Assembly: GCA_016789265.1 (NCBI GenBank) | Contig: JAEUQK010000031.1 | Coordinates: 79,950 to 143,949, forward strand | From: Blastocatellia bacterium | Lineage (GTDB): Bacteria > Acidobacteriota > Blastocatellia > Pyrinomonadales > Pyrinomonadaceae | Length of the DNA stretch: 64,000 bases | Reading direction: 5' to 3' | In this document: one piece after another, positions 48,499 to 57,977 of the stretch | Layout: every line of letters starts with the position of its first letter | How positions within the stretch are numbered: the first letter of the stretch is position 1 | Notes under the pieces: generated by a model | Databases searched by the model: none | What the model saw: only the letters and a program-made list of their open reading frames with translations | What the model was told of the DNA's origin: nothing | Made by a program: the position numbers and the translations under genes

Positions 48499-49416
48499 TT
48501 AGATCAGTTCGCGATACACCGCAGCGTCCACATTACCCCCGCTTACGACCAGGCAGATCTTCCTGCCCGCAAACCGTTCTCGATCCTCAAGTATCGCTCC
48601 CAGCGACAACGCTCCTGTTGGCTCGCACTTGAGATTAGCCAGATCGAAGTACATCTTCACTGCTTCGGCGATATTCTCATCAGATACTTCGACAATATCC
48701 GCAACACCGTCTTTGATGATCGGCCAGTTCAATTTACCCAACGAGATCGTTCGGGCACCGTCCGCGATCGTCTTCGGCTCCAGGTCATTCTTTATCAATT
48801 CGCCGGCACGAAACGACCTTGCCGCATCGTTTCCCAACAAAGGTTCGGCTCCGACCACAAGCGTCGGCATCGCATGGCGGTGCAGCCCTGTGACGATGCC
48901 TGATATCAAACCACCGCCGCCGACAGGCACGATAATGACGTCAAAGTTTTCGACCGCGAGTTCGTCACCAAGTGTTGAATTGCCGTCAATGACTAATTGG
49001 TCGTCGTAGGCACTAGCGAAATACGCGTTCGGCATTTGCTCGGCAAGCTGGGCGACACGCTCGTTCCGACCGATCTTTGCCGTGTCTATAAGGTCAACTG
49101 TCGCTCCGAACCCGCGAACCGCGTCGATCTTCACTTGGGCGGAAGTAATGGGCATGACGACTGTACATTTTTTCCCCAGAAGTTTGCAGGCATAAGCTAA
49201 AGCCTGCCCAAAATTACCTGACGAAGCTGTCAATATTTCATCGTTCGGTACATTTAACGCGAGATTATATCCCGCACGAAACTTGAAACTGCCCGTGTGC
49301 TGAAACGTCTCAGTCGCTATGGTGATATCCAGTCCAAGGTGATCACGCAGTTTTGTCGACGTAATAAACGTGGTCGGTCTGATCGCTTTGAGCAAATTTT
49401 GATGTGAATCGGACAT
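48499..49416 (-). CDS. PLP-dependent threonine/serine dehydratase-like protein
   Basis: 305 residues, fold type II PLP enzyme. The PLP Lys lies in TGSFKFRAGYNLAL (residue about 45), the substrate loop is SSGNFGQALAYA and the phosphate loop VGGGGLISG. It lacks the C-terminal ACT regulatory domain of biosynthetic IlvA, so it is a catabolic-type threonine/serine ammonia-lyase or serine racemase-like enzyme. Its 2-aminoacrylate-type products are what RidA (28483-28860) clears. Monocistronic. Confidence 0.87.
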   Translation of the reverse strand: MSDSHQNLLKAIRPTTFITSTKLRDHLGLDITIATETFQHTGSFKFRAGYNLALNVPNDEILTASSGNFGQALAYACKLLGKKCTVVMPITSAQVKIDAVRGFGATVDLIDTAKIGRNERVAQLAEQMPNAYFASAYDDQLVIDGNSTLGDELAVENFDVIIVPVGGGGLISGIVTGLHRHAMPTLVVGAEPLLGNDAARSFRAGELIKNDLEPKTIADGARTISLGKLNWPIIKDGVADIVEVSDENIAEAVKMYFDLANLKCEPTGALSLGAILEDRERFAGRKICLVVSGGNVDAAVYRELI

Positions 49417-49507
49417 ACACTAAACTCGGTGTAGAAAATTTACCACAGAGGTCGCCGAGAGCACAGTGAAGTTGTCTCAGTGTCTTCTATTAACTACGTG
49501 ACGAAAT

Positions 49508-50920
49508 ATGGGAAATGCACAGTTTGGAATGATCGGCCTGGGAACAATGGGCCGCAATTTTCTCTTAAACGTGGCTGAACACGGGTTTTCGTGCGTTGGC
49601 TATGATCTTGACGCAGCTAAGCGTGGGTTGCTTTTGGAAGAGGGAAAGAACTATTCGATCTCAGCCGCGGACGATCTTACGGCGTTTATTGGATCGCTCG
49701 AAACGCCGCGAAAGATCATGCTCCTCGTTCCTGCAGGTCCGATCGTCGATTCTGTCATCAACGACCTTGTCCCGCATCTTGAAAAGGGCGATCTGATCAT
49801 CGACGGCGGAAACTCGCATTATTCCGATACGGAACGTCGCGAGGCCTTACTAGCTGGAAATGAGATCGAGTTTCTAGGTGTCGGCGTGAGCGGCGGCGAA
49901 GAGGGCGCGCGTCATGGTGCGAGCATTATGGTCGGCGGCAAGCCTGAGGTTTATGAACATGTTCGTCCGATGCTCGAGGCCGCATCCGCCAAGGTGAACG
50001 GCCAACCTTGTGCCGCGCACGTCGGCAATAGCTCAGCAGGGCATTTTGTGAAAATGGTGCACAACGGCATCGAATATGGATTGATGCAATTGATCGCCGA
50101 GACTTATGACCTCCTTCACAGCGGGTTTCAGATTCGTGATATGAAGGCCGCCGAGCTTTTCGAACGGTGGAATCGCGGAGAACTAAATTCGTTCTTGATA
50201 GAGATAACCGCGACCGTCTTAATGAAGCGAGCCGAGGACGGGCGCTCCCTCGTAAGTAAGATCCTGGATACGGCGGGCCAGAAGGGGACGGGTAAATGGA
50301 CCTCGGAAACTGCGATGGAATTTGGCGTTCCGATCCCAACGATCGATGCCGCCGTTTCGATGCGTCAGATCTCGGCGAGAAAGTCGGAACGGGTCGAGGC
50401 CGCAGAGATCCTCGGCGTCACTCAAGATGTGCAGATCGACGAAACTCTTGGGCCCGACACCGTACATTTTGTGGAGTCGGGTCTTCACCTTGCGTTCATC
50501 ATCACATATGCCCAAGGGTTTTCTCTGCTTCAGGCGGCGTCTAAAGAGAAAGGCTATGAACTTGATATGGCGGAGATAACAAAGATCTGGCGCGGCGGCT
50601 GCATAATCCGGTCAGCAATGCTCGAGGACTTTCGAACGGCCTTCGAGGCCAAAAAGGATCTTATGAACCTGTTGGTCGCGGACAATCTAATTACTACGAT
50701 CCGTAACGAGCAGAATATACTGAAAGCGACGTTAAAGTTCGCTATTGCTGCGGACGTCCCATGTATGGCGTTCGCATCGGCGCTTAACTACTTGAAGGCG
50801 TATGCGTCTGAAAGACTGCCGGCTAACCTGATCCAGGCTCAGCGTGACTTTTTTGGTGCGCATACATATCAGCGGATCGACAAAGAAGGGACGTTTCATA
50901 CCGAAGACTGGAAAGCTTGA
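49508..50920 (+). CDS. gnd: 6-phosphogluconate dehydrogenase (decarboxylating)
   Basis: 470 residues, the length of the long-chain dimeric type. NAD(P) loop GLGTMGRN at residue 11; substrate and catalytic motifs GGNSHYSDT, GVSGGEEGAR and the catalytic Lys in HFVKMVHNGIEYG. Ends with the family tail RDFFGAHTYQRIDKEGTFHT. Makes ribulose-5-phosphate from 6-phosphogluconate. After the second beta strand it has YDLDAAKRG where the E. coli enzyme has FNRSREK: an Asp replaces the Asn-Arg-Ser phosphate-binding set, suggesting NAD rather than NADP use. Stop codon directly abuts that of lpxC. Confidence 0.95.
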   Translation: MGNAQFGMIGLGTMGRNFLLNVAEHGFSCVGYDLDAAKRGLLLEEGKNYSISAADDLTAFIGSLETPRKIMLLVPAGPIVDSVINDLVPHLEKGDLIIDGGNSHYSDTERREALLAGNEIEFLGVGVSGGEEGARHGASIMVGGKPEVYEHVRPMLEAASAKVNGQPCAAHVGNSSAGHFVKMVHNGIEYGLMQLIAETYDLLHSGFQIRDMKAAELFERWNRGELNSFLIEITATVLMKRAEDGRSLVSKILDTAGQKGTGKWTSETAMEFGVPIPTIDAAVSMRQISARKSERVEAAEILGVTQDVQIDETLGPDTVHFVESGLHLAFIITYAQGFSLLQAASKEKGYELDMAEITKIWRGGCIIRSAMLEDFRTAFEAKKDLMNLLVADNLITTIRNEQNILKATLKFAIAADVPCMAFASALNYLKAYASERLPANLIQAQRDFFGAHTYQRIDKEGTFHTEDWKA

Positions 50921-51763
50921 TCAGACGATCTCCCAGGCATTTTCGGTCTTAAGGAGTTTGCTCATCAAAGCGGCGTGCACGGCATGGCCGCTTTTTTCAG
51001 CCGTGATCTTTCCTTGGACCGGCATTCCGAGTAGGGCGACGTCGCCGATGATGTCGAGTATCTTGTGACGGACAAACTCGTCGTCAAATCGTAGGGGTGT
51101 TTCGTTCAGCATTCCATCCGGCGTTAGGACTATCGCGTTATCGAGTGAACCGCCTAAGGCGAGGTTCGCCTTCCTAAGCATTTCGATCTCGTGCGTAAAC
51201 CCAAAAGTGCGTGCCGATGCGATCTGCTGTCCGAAAGAACCGTTTTCCATTACAAAATGAAACGACTGTCGTCTGATGAACGGATGAGGAAAATCGATCA
51301 CGCATTCGATCTCAAAGCGGTCGCAAGGTTCGATCGACATTTTCCTTCCGTCCTCATCAAAATCAACTCGCGTTAGGATCTTTAGGGTGCGACGCGAAGC
51401 CTCGAGTTCCTTCACGCCCGCTTTTGCTATTAGTTCGACCCAGTCTTCGCTCGAACCGTCCAGTATCGGTATTTCAATATTGTCGAGCTCGATAAAGCAA
51501 TTATCCACACCCGAACCGCGCAAGGCCGACAACAGGTGTTCACAGGTCGACAGCACTACGCCGCGGCGCATAAGCGTGGTCGCATATGAACAATGCGAAA
51601 CGTACTCGACCGAAGCCGGTATTTCAAAATCATCGAGGTCAGTGCGGACAAATATGTAGCCGGTATTTTCCGGCGCAGGCTTTAGTTTCAGGTTCACTTC
51701 TACGCCCGTGTGGAGCCCGACGCCTCTAGTACCAACAGTCTTTGCGATCGTAGTTTGGTTCAT
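50921..51763 (-). CDS. lpxC: UDP-3-O-acyl-N-acetylglucosamine deacetylase
   Basis: 280 residues from the ATG at 51763, chosen because LpxC starts near Q-T-T-I-x-x-x-V-x-x-x-G-V-G-L-H; the in-frame upstream ATG at 51853 adds 30 unrelated residues. Zinc ligands are His76 (CEHLLSAL), His233 and Asp237 (HKILDIIGD); the catalytic His lies in GHAVHAALM near the C-terminus. Commits lipid A synthesis, so the organism makes lipopolysaccharide. Solitary here; convergent with gnd with no intervening base. Confidence 0.96.
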   Translation of the reverse strand: MNQTTIAKTVGTRGVGLHTGVEVNLKLKPAPENTGYIFVRTDLDDFEIPASVEYVSHCSYATTLMRRGVVLSTCEHLLSALRGSGVDNCFIELDNIEIPILDGSSEDWVELIAKAGVKELEASRRTLKILTRVDFDEDGRKMSIEPCDRFEIECVIDFPHPFIRRQSFHFVMENGSFGQQIASARTFGFTHEIEMLRKANLALGGSLDNAIVLTPDGMLNETPLRFDDEFVRHKILDIIGDVALLGMPVQGKITAEKSGHAVHAALMSKLLKTENAWEIV

Positions 51764-51929
51764 CAGCGACGATCGAGAATACAAAACTCGTGCCAGTCCG
51801 TATTCCAAGCTAAGATGCCGAAAACACAGCTTTGATGTGACCCCGGGGATCATCTATGTGGCAATTACGCAACACAAATTTCGCGGAATTTACTATTAGC
51901 GATTTAGGAATTACAATTTACTCACAGTT

Positions 51930-52520
51930 ATGGCAATTCAAACTGCGGGGTTAAAGACCGCAAAAGTGACTAAATTGAAGATCGAGAATCAATCTTCCCT
52001 CGATCTGCCGAAAGGTGCCGAGGAGCATTTACAGACCGTTCTTGATTATTTACCAATAGAACATCTGCGCGGCCTAGAAAAGATCAAACTTGTTGATTTC
52101 ATAAATGATCCTAGACTTAAGAACATGGATGTCCCGATGAAAGGCGACCTTCCGGGCCTTTACCATCCCCGAGTTCAAAATCAGGGTGCTTGGCTCGAAA
52201 TGGCGATGGGCGCATTGCTCCAGCCGACCGAGGGCTGGGCTAAGCGTTGGATGGCTAGGTCGTCGTTCAAAAGCAACGCAGCGGGACTGATCTTTTCTCT
52301 TGTTGGACAGCATTATTACCTGACGCTGAAACATTCGGTCAAGAAACAAAGTTTAGAACCGCAGATCCGACAGTATGCCGAAAAGAACCTCCGCGAGTGG
52401 AGCGAGGCGCAGAACAAGAACAGCTTTCGAGCAAAGGTCTTCAAACCGATCCGCCCGTACATCGAACGGCTTGCGAAATGGCTGAACAAAAAGGCGGCGC
52501 AGACACAAAAGAAATCCTAG
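51930..52520 (+). CDS. Hypothetical protein, possibly a degenerate zincin-like protein
   Basis: 196 residues, no signal peptide. Not recognised. A central segment (PMKGDLPGLYHPRVQNQGAW) and a later one (LIFSLVGQHYYLTLKHSVKK, about residues 113-132) resemble the layout of proteins where the second segment carries a His-Glu-x2-His site; here no HExxH remains. The C-terminus is Lys/Arg-rich. The gene is 8 bases upstream of an EVE-domain gene and probably co-transcribed with it. The zincin resemblance is weak and should be treated as a guess. Confidence 0.6.
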   Translation: MAIQTAGLKTAKVTKLKIENQSSLDLPKGAEEHLQTVLDYLPIEHLRGLEKIKLVDFINDPRLKNMDVPMKGDLPGLYHPRVQNQGAWLEMAMGALLQPTEGWAKRWMARSSFKSNAAGLIFSLVGQHYYLTLKHSVKKQSLEPQIRQYAEKNLREWSEAQNKNSFRAKVFKPIRPYIERLAKWLNKKAAQTQKKS

Positions 52521-52528
52521 GGAAGAAG

Positions 52529-52933
52529 ATGGCATATTTTCTGGTTAAACAGGATCCTGCGAATTACCCGTTTGAGCAGTTTCAGAAGGAAAATAAGACT
52601 GATTGGACCGGTGTTCGGAATTATCAGGCCCGCAATTTCCTTCGCGATATGAAGAAAGGTGATCAGGTTCTCTTTTATCATTCGGGCGATGAAAAAGCAG
52701 TGGTTGGTTTTGCGTCTGTATCGAAGACGGCGTTCCCCGATCCGACCGCAGATGACGATGCATGGATCGCCGTTGAATTGAAAGCCGGGAAAAAGTTCAA
52801 GAGACCGGTTTCGCTGTCGGACATCAAGGCTGAATCACGCCTTGGAAATATTCTCCTTGTTCGCAATGGCCGCATCTCGGTGATGTCCCTGACTGAGGCC
52901 GAATATGATCACATTGTAATGATGGGCAATTAG
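52529..52933 (+). CDS. EVE domain protein
   Basis: 134 residues from the ATG at 52529. A single EVE domain: start MAYFLVKQDP, WTGVRNYQARNFLRDMKKGD and VLFYHSGDEKAVVGFASVSK, all characteristic of this PUA-like fold that reads modified bases in nucleic acid (thymocyte nuclear protein 1 family). In-frame upstream codons back to 52397 run into the previous gene and are rejected. No restriction genes nearby, so a housekeeping role is more likely than defence. Confidence 0.92.
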   Translation: MAYFLVKQDPANYPFEQFQKENKTDWTGVRNYQARNFLRDMKKGDQVLFYHSGDEKAVVGFASVSKTAFPDPTADDDAWIAVELKAGKKFKRPVSLSDIKAESRLGNILLVRNGRISVMSLTEAEYDHIVMMGN

Positions 52934-52948
52934 CCCGCCGCATCCCTA

Positions 52949-54304
52949 ATGTTGAAAGAAGCCGTTGCCTACTATCACGAACTTCTCGAGGACCACGACC
53001 TGGCTGCAGAATCCTACCGGATCCTTCACGATGGATTGGAACGAAACCGGTTGATATTTGGTGGAAGGCCGTTGACGCCATATCTCCGACCCCATTTCAT
53101 AACCGCTGACGATTGGACGCGTGTAACGGCGGCCTGCGAAACGGTTTGGGGCGCGCTTCAAAAGGTAAAAGATGCTGCCGTTCAAGATGACACGATCCTG
53201 CATGAATTAGGAATTACCGATGTAGAGCGTGAATTGGTAAAGATCGATCCGGGCTATAAGCAGGTCTCGCCGACCTCGCGTCTTGATTCGTTCCTTACCG
53301 ATCATGCGTACAGTTACGTGGAACTCAACGGCGAGAGCCCGGCCGGGATCGCATATGCTGATTCTGCGACTGACATATTCCGGTCCCTTCCTGTGATGCA
53401 GAGGTTCACAGAACGCTACGATCTGAAGGGATTCAGTGGCCGACCGAAACTGCTTCAGGTCCTGCTTAGCTGCTGGGATGAATTCTGTGGCGGAAAGGCG
53501 GACCGCAAGCCATTGATCGCGATCGTAGACCTCAAAGGCTTGCCGACGCAAAAGGAATTTGAGTTGTTCCGCGATTACTTTGAATCTGAAGGTTACGATG
53601 CGCTTATCTGTTCGCCTCACGAACTCGAATTTGACGGAGGTAAGCTCTACTTTGGCGGTGTGCAGATCGACGTCGTCTATAAACGCCTTCTCGTCAACGA
53701 ATATTTGCCGATCATGAACGAGGCTCCTGCGTTGCTCGAGGCATGTAGGGCGAGGGCGGTCTGCATGGTCAACAGTTTTCGCGGAAAGCTCGTGCACAAG
53801 AAGGCGATCTTCGCCGTTCTGACGAATGAACGTTATTCGCAACTGTTCAACGAAGCGGAGATCAACGCGATAAACGCTCATATTCCGTGGACTCGAAAAC
53901 TCCGTGAGGAAAGGACCGTTAACCACGGCAATGAGATCGACCTCGTCAGCTGGACACGCGAAAATTCTTCCAAGCTCGTTCTTAAGCCAAACGATGACTA
54001 TGGAGGGCATGGCATCTACATTGGTTGGAACTGTGACGCAGAGGAATGGGACGAGGCGATCGCCGCCGGACTTGCTGACGGAGATTATCTTGTTCAGGAA
54101 CGCGTGAGCACTGCTAAAGAGCCGTTCCCGATGCTCTACGACGATATTGGGAACTGGGGTCTGGCGGAGCAGCTCGTCGACCTCGATCCGCTTTTATTCA
54201 ATGGAGTCGTAGGATCGGCTTTTACACGGCTCTCTTCAAACGAACTGGCGAACGTGACGGCCGGCGGCGGCATGGTTCCCACGTTTATCATTTCTGAAAA
54301 ATGA
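52949..54304 (+). CDS. ATP-grasp-like ligase of unknown substrate (paralogue 2)
   Basis: 451 residues, the same size and layout as the protein at 613-1965. Shared blocks include SRLDSFLTDHAYSYVELNGE, NSFRGKLVHKKAIFAVL, AHIPWTRKLREE and the ATP-grasp-like stretch LKPNDDYGGHGI. Its stop overlaps the start of the acyl-CoA carboxylase subunit by 4 bases (ATGA), so the two are translationally coupled. That suggests it modifies or serves a CoA-linked or biotin-linked pathway, or acts on the same carboxylic-acid substrate (inference). No signal peptide. Confidence 0.75.
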   Translation: MLKEAVAYYHELLEDHDLAAESYRILHDGLERNRLIFGGRPLTPYLRPHFITADDWTRVTAACETVWGALQKVKDAAVQDDTILHELGITDVERELVKIDPGYKQVSPTSRLDSFLTDHAYSYVELNGESPAGIAYADSATDIFRSLPVMQRFTERYDLKGFSGRPKLLQVLLSCWDEFCGGKADRKPLIAIVDLKGLPTQKEFELFRDYFESEGYDALICSPHELEFDGGKLYFGGVQIDVVYKRLLVNEYLPIMNEAPALLEACRARAVCMVNSFRGKLVHKKAIFAVLTNERYSQLFNEAEINAINAHIPWTRKLREERTVNHGNEIDLVSWTRENSSKLVLKPNDDYGGHGIYIGWNCDAEEWDEAIAAGLADGDYLVQERVSTAKEPFPMLYDDIGNWGLAEQLVDLDPLLFNGVVGSAFTRLSSNELANVTAGGGMVPTFIISEK

Positions 54305-55920
54305 CGATTCCCGACAAACAATCACGCCTGCGTCTATTGACGGAGGACTATCTCCGCCTTGAACGTAAGCTAAAGCTCGGCGGCGGGCCGGATAAGATCG
54401 AGAAGATCCACAAACAGGGAAAGCTGACAGCTCGCGAACGGATCGATCTGCTGCTTGATCCGGACACTTATTTTCAAGAGATCGGTTTGCTTGTCGCGTA
54501 CGACGAATACAACGGCCAAGCCCCCGCTGCGGCTGTCGTCACGGTAGTCGGAAAGGTGCATGGCAGGGAATGTGTCGTAGTAGCTAACGACGCTACGATC
54601 AAGGCAGGTGCATGGTATCCGGAGACTATAAAGAAGATCTTGCGTGCGCAGGAGATCGCGATGCGCAACCGCGTCCCGATCATCTATCTCGTCGACTCGG
54701 CCGGTGTGAACCTCCCATACCAGGGCGGTGTGTTCCCAGGCCAGTACGGAGCAGCGCGAATTTTCTACTACAACTCGATCATGAGGCGTTACCTAAAGGT
54801 ACCCCAGATCGCGGCTGTCATGGGCATGTGCGTCGCCGGCGGTGCATATCTTCCGGCATTGTCTGATGTGATCTTGATGGTCGAGCGGACCTCGTTCATG
54901 GGACTGGGCGGGGCCAACCTGGTCAAAGGCGCGACAGGCCAAACCATTGACAACGAAACTCTCGGTGGTGCAATGACGCACAATTCGATCTCGGGCGTCG
55001 CACATTTTCGTCATAAGGATGAGCAAGAATGCATCGCCAAGATCAGGGAACTCGTGTCGGAACTGCCCGCCAAAGAACCGACAAGAGTCTCGCTGGCCGC
55101 GGCAAAAGATCCGGAGCAAAAGATCGAGGATCTTTATGACCTGCTACCTGCGGATCACCGCGCTCCTTACGATATGCATGGAGTTTTGGAGACGTTTTTA
55201 GATGAAGGCGGCATTGATGAGTTTCAGGCAGATTTCGCAAAGGAAATGATATGCGGGACCGCTCGGATCGGCGGTATCTTGGTTGGGGTCATTGCAAATT
55301 CCCGGGGAATGTCAAAAGGTAAGCCGGGGGCACCGCCGCGTTTTGGCGGGATCGTCTATACCGAATCAGCCGAAAAGACCGCCTATTTCATTGAAAACTG
55401 CGACCGGCACTCAACACCGCTGCTCTTCGTACAGGATGTGTCGGGATTTATGGTGGGTGCCGAAGCTGAGCACAGCGGAATCATTCGAGCCGGTGCGCGA
55501 TTTGTCGAAGCGATGGCTACGGCGAGGGTCCCAAAGATAGTACTTACCGTCAACCACGCGTCGGGTGCGGGCTATTATGCGATGGCTGGACAGGGATTCG
55601 ACCCCGATTTCATCTTCTCACTTCCAACCGGCAGAATGGGCGTGATGGAGGGGGATTCCGCCGTTCAGGCGATCTTCGGAACGCAGCTTGAAAAGCTGAA
55701 GAAAGAAGGGAAAGAGCCGGACGAAGCATTGCTCGCCGAGATGGAAAAGGTCCGCGAAACGTATGACCGCGAACTTGATGCCAAGCATGCCGCAGCACGC
55801 GGCCTCGTCGATGCGATCGTTACTCCCGAAAACGTCCGGCCTTCGCTGATCCTCGCTTTGCAGACCTGCCTCAATACCTCCTCACCTCACATCGGCGCTT
55901 TTGTACTTTCCAAGGACTAG
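54301..55920 (+). CDS. Acyl-CoA carboxylase, carboxyltransferase (beta) subunit
   Basis: 539 residues. Full carboxyltransferase of the crotonase superfamily with N-half GKLTARERIDLLLDP and YLVDSAGVNLPYQ, and C-half SGAGYYAMAGQGFDPDFIFS and the terminal HAAARGLVDAIV. AGGAYLPALSD and the overall length match methylcrotonoyl-/geranoyl-CoA carboxylases better than propionyl-CoA carboxylases (inference). No biotin carboxylase or biotin-carrier subunit in the window, so partners must be elsewhere. Coupled to the ATP-grasp-like gene upstream. Confidence 0.92.
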   Translation: MTIPDKQSRLRLLTEDYLRLERKLKLGGGPDKIEKIHKQGKLTARERIDLLLDPDTYFQEIGLLVAYDEYNGQAPAAAVVTVVGKVHGRECVVVANDATIKAGAWYPETIKKILRAQEIAMRNRVPIIYLVDSAGVNLPYQGGVFPGQYGAARIFYYNSIMRRYLKVPQIAAVMGMCVAGGAYLPALSDVILMVERTSFMGLGGANLVKGATGQTIDNETLGGAMTHNSISGVAHFRHKDEQECIAKIRELVSELPAKEPTRVSLAAAKDPEQKIEDLYDLLPADHRAPYDMHGVLETFLDEGGIDEFQADFAKEMICGTARIGGILVGVIANSRGMSKGKPGAPPRFGGIVYTESAEKTAYFIENCDRHSTPLLFVQDVSGFMVGAEAEHSGIIRAGARFVEAMATARVPKIVLTVNHASGAGYYAMAGQGFDPDFIFSLPTGRMGVMEGDSAVQAIFGTQLEKLKKEGKEPDEALLAEMEKVRETYDRELDAKHAAARGLVDAIVTPENVRPSLILALQTCLNTSSPHIGAFVLSKD

Positions 55921-56004
55921 TTAACGGCTCGTGACACGGCTCACATTACGGAAGCAGCAAAGGAGCTATGATGGACACGTAATAGGAGGCTGCTAGCTAC
56001 CAGT

Positions 56005-57261
56005 ATGAAAAGCATCCATCCTCGCGCCGCTTTTCGCTTGATCCCACCTGTTTGTTTATTCGCCGTTTTGCTCCTGGTTTTAACTGAATTCGGACAGGAT
56101 ATCCCGCCGGTCCCGTCTCCTTCACCGACGATCTCATCGCAAGAGGCTCGGTATGCCGAGATAAAACGGGAACTGGAACGGCAAAAAGAGATAGCCGAAT
56201 TGGAAGCGAAGATCGCAGAGGCGCGCAAGAAAGCGCTCGACGCTTTGCCGACCCCAAAATCGAGCCCTAAGACCGGCAACGTATCAATTTCCGGCGATGA
56301 GATCTCACAAGAGATCATCGTGTACCGAGAGTTGCAGAAGGCGGTATCACGTGTTGCGGGGTCGATCCGCGGTACCGTTCCGGCGAACGCGACAGTCGCG
56401 ATCCGTGACAGCTCCGATTTTGAAGACTGGAGTTTCTACCGGCGTTCGCTACCGCTTTTCAAGGTGGTGGTCGAAGATCTCACGGCTGACTATTGCCTGG
56501 TTGCGAACACGGCGTCCGCGGGTCCGCCGCTAAAAATTGCTTCGGTCAACGCATTAGCAACGACACTAGCCGGAACCGGGAACCTCGTGGGTCAATTCGC
56601 CGATCTAATGTCTTATCTAAAGACGGAGACGACCGTTGCCGGAAAGTCTATCACGATAAACGAGGACACGATTGTTGCCGCATTGTTTTCGGAACTGCAA
56701 AGGGATCCAACGATGACTCTCCTTTATCCGAAGACATTCGCGGTCGATTCGCCCGTTTATTGCGGGAAAGTATCGGTCGAACGCCCGTGCTGTGCGTCGA
56801 ATGCTGTTTCGTGTCTCGAAACCCGGCAGGTTTACTGCTCGGAGGTGGCAAATCTCCTCGATGACCTTTACCGGGCCCGCCGCGCCGCCCTTGCGGCAAA
56901 ACAACAGTCGCCCGAACTACGAAAGCTAGAGAATTATTTTGCGGATTTTCTAAAGCTGGTAGCTGAGGCGACACCGACGAATGTCGAAACGGCCCTCAAA
57001 AAGTATGTAAATGCCGAACAGATGGCAGAAATGCAGAAAAGGAAGGATCTCTATTACTTGGAGATCAAATCGCTTAGTGCGATCGGCGCCCAACGGGTCA
57101 GAAAGAATCTATTCTTTCTTTCAGACAAGGTGGACTATTCCGGCGGGGTCATCGTTCAATGGACGCTGTTCGACAAAGATGGACGCGTCAGAAACAGTGG
57201 CATCGAGACCTCTTACGAAGGTTATACGAAACCGCAGAACTTGAGCGAAAAGCGTCCCTGA
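56005..57261 (+). CDS. Secreted coiled-coil protein of unknown function
   Basis: 418 residues. N-terminal membrane/signal segment (about residues 12-30) then a Pro/Ser-rich linker, a heptad-like coiled coil (KRELERQKEIAELEAKIAEA; residues about 55-80), and a large C-terminal region with a Cys cluster (CCASNAVSCLETRQVYC, about residue 255). Function unknown. Standalone, 84 bases after the carboxylase gene. Confidence 0.72.
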   Translation: MKSIHPRAAFRLIPPVCLFAVLLLVLTEFGQDIPPVPSPSPTISSQEARYAEIKRELERQKEIAELEAKIAEARKKALDALPTPKSSPKTGNVSISGDEISQEIIVYRELQKAVSRVAGSIRGTVPANATVAIRDSSDFEDWSFYRRSLPLFKVVVEDLTADYCLVANTASAGPPLKIASVNALATTLAGTGNLVGQFADLMSYLKTETTVAGKSITINEDTIVAALFSELQRDPTMTLLYPKTFAVDSPVYCGKVSVERPCCASNAVSCLETRQVYCSEVANLLDDLYRARRAALAAKQQSPELRKLENYFADFLKLVAEATPTNVETALKKYVNAEQMAEMQKRKDLYYLEIKSLSAIGAQRVRKNLFFLSDKVDYSGGVIVQWTLFDKDGRVRNSGIETSYEGYTKPQNLSEKRP

Positions 57262-57330
57262 AGCAATTCAATGGTTCGTCGGCCTTCAAGGGTAATTTAC
57301 GTCAATTTCCATTTCGCGACGGAGCGGGTT

Positions 57331-57948
57331 CTATTTGAGTTTCCCAAGCAAATTTGCGTAATCGTAGATCGCGGAGCGGATGACCCCGTATGATTCCTCG
57401 CGGCCGTAGGAGTATGCGATCTCGCATTTGTTTGGCTCATCGGGCAACGATTTGTAGGTCAGAAAATAGTGCTCGAATCGTTCGAGTATACCTTTCGGCA
57501 GCTCGCCGATCTCACGATATTGTTCGAAGACCTTATCACCCTTCAAAACCGCGATGATCTTGTCGTCGGCCTCGCCGCCATCGATAAGGCAAAAACCGCC
57601 TATCGGCCTTGCTTTCAGGATAATGTCGCCGCGCGGAATGTGATGTTCCGATAGGACAAGAATGTCCAGCGGATCACCGTCGCCGTCGCTGATCTCGATC
57701 GGTGTTTTAGCACGTGCAAGGTTCGCGATATGTTCGGAACAATAGGTCTGCGGAATAAAACCATAGTTGGCGGGAACCACGTTTGAGTATTGCTGCGGCC
57801 GATCGATCTTCAGATAGCCGGTCTCTTTATCGACCTCATATTTTACGGTGTCGCGCGGAACTATCTCTATGAATACCGTTACTTCTTCGGGCACACCATC
57901 GCCGATCGGAACTCCATGCCACGGATGAGCTTTGTTTGTTCTCAACAT
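57331..57948 (-). CDS. ppa: Inorganic pyrophosphatase (family I)
   Basis: 205 residues. The family signature DGDGDPLDILV supplies the metal-binding Asp cluster, along with YEVDKETGYLKIDR and the late DDKIIAVLKGD. Hydrolyses pyrophosphate in the cytoplasm. Its start codon is only 29 bases from the divergent crotonase start, so the promoters must overlap coding sequence. Confidence 0.95.
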   Translation of the reverse strand: MLRTNKAHPWHGVPIGDGVPEEVTVFIEIVPRDTVKYEVDKETGYLKIDRPQQYSNVVPANYGFIPQTYCSEHIANLARAKTPIEISDGDGDPLDILVLSEHHIPRGDIILKARPIGGFCLIDGGEADDKIIAVLKGDKVFEQYREIGELPKGILERFEHYFLTYKSLPDEPNKCEIAYSYGREESYGVIRSAIYDYANLLGKLK

Positions 57949-57977
57949 TACCCCTATTATTTAACCCGCGAATCCAA

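Noticed and set aside
51764..51853. N-terminal extension of lpxC from the ATG at 51853
   Set aside because: LpxC starts a few residues before the VGLHTG motif; the extension has no family counterpart.
52529..52933. EVE-domain protein as a defence system component
   Set aside because: EVE proteins can be fused or linked to restriction enzymes, but no nuclease, methylase or other defence gene lies nearby.
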